A program made the translations under genes and the position numbers. Of a stretch of 5,797 nucleotides of DNA, positions 5,329 to 5,797 are shown one piece after another. The notes beneath the pieces are model-generated. The model ran no database searches. It saw only the letters and a program-made list of their open reading frames with translations, and had not been told where the DNA came from. The stretch covers positions 23,734 through 29,530 of the forward strand of contig DJBG01000061.1 of assembly GCA_002429965.1 (NCBI GenBank), read 5' to 3'. Each line of letters opens with the position of its first letter. The first letter of the stretch is position 1. The stretch is from Hungatella sp. UBA5982 (GTDB taxonomy: Bacteria; Bacillota; Clostridia; Lachnospirales; Lachnospiraceae).

Positions 5329-5373
5329 CCTTGACAGGATTAAATATTTTTTATAGCGATTTAATTGTATATG

Positions 5374-5400
5374 AAAAAAACACCCGATTTCTTCAGGTGT
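5374..5400 (-). terminator. Intrinsic terminator upstream of the sigma gene
   Basis: ACACCTGA (5400-5393) pairs with TCGGGTGT (5387-5380), 8 bp with one G-U pair and a 5-base loop, followed by seven T (5380-5374). It lies about 95 bases upstream of the sigma start codon. It may end a short transcript from 5400-5660 or act as an attenuator in the sigma leader. Confidence 0.8.
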
Positions 5401-5666
5401 AATAAACAGACTCATCGCTGGCAAAACTTCGTCAATTTGTATAAAAATTGTTTTATAATAATTTATTTTTTCACAAATAAATCATATCTTTCCTTATTTA
5501 TTTGTCTAGTCACCTTTGATTCTTAAAAAATATACAATTTTCCTCTTAGGCAATGTTTTACTCAGGGATACCTATCAACATAAAAATTCCAGTATTCCAA
5601 ATTTGAAATGTCTTGGGGAACACTTTGAAGGCCTATGAAAATCTTTGCCCCGAAAAATTTTCGCCC
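5401..5666. other. AT-rich stretch between two terminators; no gene seen
   Basis: No ORF with a ribosome binding site is visible on either strand. A perfect 10-bp inverted repeat ACAAATAAAT/ATTTATTTGT (5473-5505, 13-base loop) and a CGAAAA-A-TTTTCG palindrome (5651-5663) are present. Several AT-rich hexamers resemble -10 boxes but none pairs with a good -35. The stretch could be a small-RNA locus or the leader of the sigma gene. Confidence 0.4.
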
Positions 5667-5699
5667 AAAAAAAGAGAATGCCTTAGGGACATCCTCTTT
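5667..5699 (-). terminator. Strong intrinsic terminator at the right end
   Basis: A 12-bp stem, AAAGAGGATGTC (5699-5688) with GGCATTCTCTTT (5682-5671), has two G-U pairs and a 5-base loop and is followed by seven T (5673-5667). It should end a minus-strand gene lying mostly beyond the window. Minus-strand sequence 5797-5765 (reading QNDIDNKSRF then stop) could be that gene's tail, but ten codons are too few to support a call. Confidence 0.85.
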
Positions 5700-5797
5700 G
5701 CAACTGAGCCTGTTCTTTATTACTTATTGTAAACCAATCATTTCAGATAATAAAAAAGAGAAATTTAAAATCTGGATTTATTATCAATATCATTTTG

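Noticed and set aside
5263..5415. Minus-strand ORF of 50 codons overlapping the sigma gene start
   Set aside because: No ribosome binding site, and it runs straight through a complete intrinsic terminator and the sigma gene's own ribosome binding site.
5740..5797. Fur-box-like sequence (GATATTGATAAT) near the right edge
   Set aside because: Only a partial match in AT-rich DNA with no adjacent iron-related gene start visible.
1..5797. CRISPR array, tRNA, rRNA or insertion sequence
   Set aside because: No regularly spaced repeats, no cloverleaf or rRNA sequence and no transposase or terminal repeats were seen on either strand.

Overview
The window reads as chromosome of a low-GC Gram-positive anaerobe, most likely a clostridial (Lachnospiraceae-type) member of the Firmicutes. 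The signs are strong AGGAGG-type ribosome binding sites, AT-rich spacers, T-run intrinsic terminators, an M-box magnesium riboswitch, a Gram-positive choloylglycine hydrolase and a clostridial TcdR-like sigma factor. Every convincing gene lies on the minus strand, so the window is best read from high to low coordinates.

Right end (about 5797 to 5279): no convincing gene, but two good minus-strand terminators (5667-5699 and 5374-5400) separated by an AT-rich stretch of about 270 bases that may be a leader or small-RNA region. Next comes a 182-residue sigma-70-like factor resembling the TcdR/BotR/UviA toxin and bacteriocin sigma group (4730-5278). A candidate promoter of the type that group recognises lies just upstream. 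Then follows a yyaL-type gene (thioredoxin-like domain plus alpha/alpha toroid, 2553-4612) with its own promoter and terminator. A 20-base insertion carrying stop codons interrupts it immediately before the CHWC active-site motif; without the insertion it would encode a normal full-length protein of 679 residues.

Middle (1349-2338): an intact choloylglycine hydrolase family enzyme, closer in its visible motifs to penicillin V acylase than to classical bile salt hydrolase. A leader hairpin could mask its Shine-Dalgarno sequence. A strong terminator-like hairpin points toward its 3' end from the opposite strand.

Left end (1018 to 1): a magnesium-import unit. A near-consensus sigma-A promoter drives a leader of about 700 nt that contains an M-box aptamer, its expression-platform terminator, a 35-codon ORF with a perfect ribosome binding site, a GC-rich hairpin, a second intrinsic terminator and a 34-codon ORF with a Pro-Asp-Pro-Asp motif. 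The start of an MgtA-type Mg2+ P-type ATPase follows and runs off the window.

The three blocks show no obvious functional link. The two items most worth pursuing are the layered mgtA leader (riboswitch plus two peptide-coding ORFs plus tandem terminators) and the interruption of yyaL, whose flanking codons are arranged as in known translational bypass sites but which is more simply explained as an insertion mutation.
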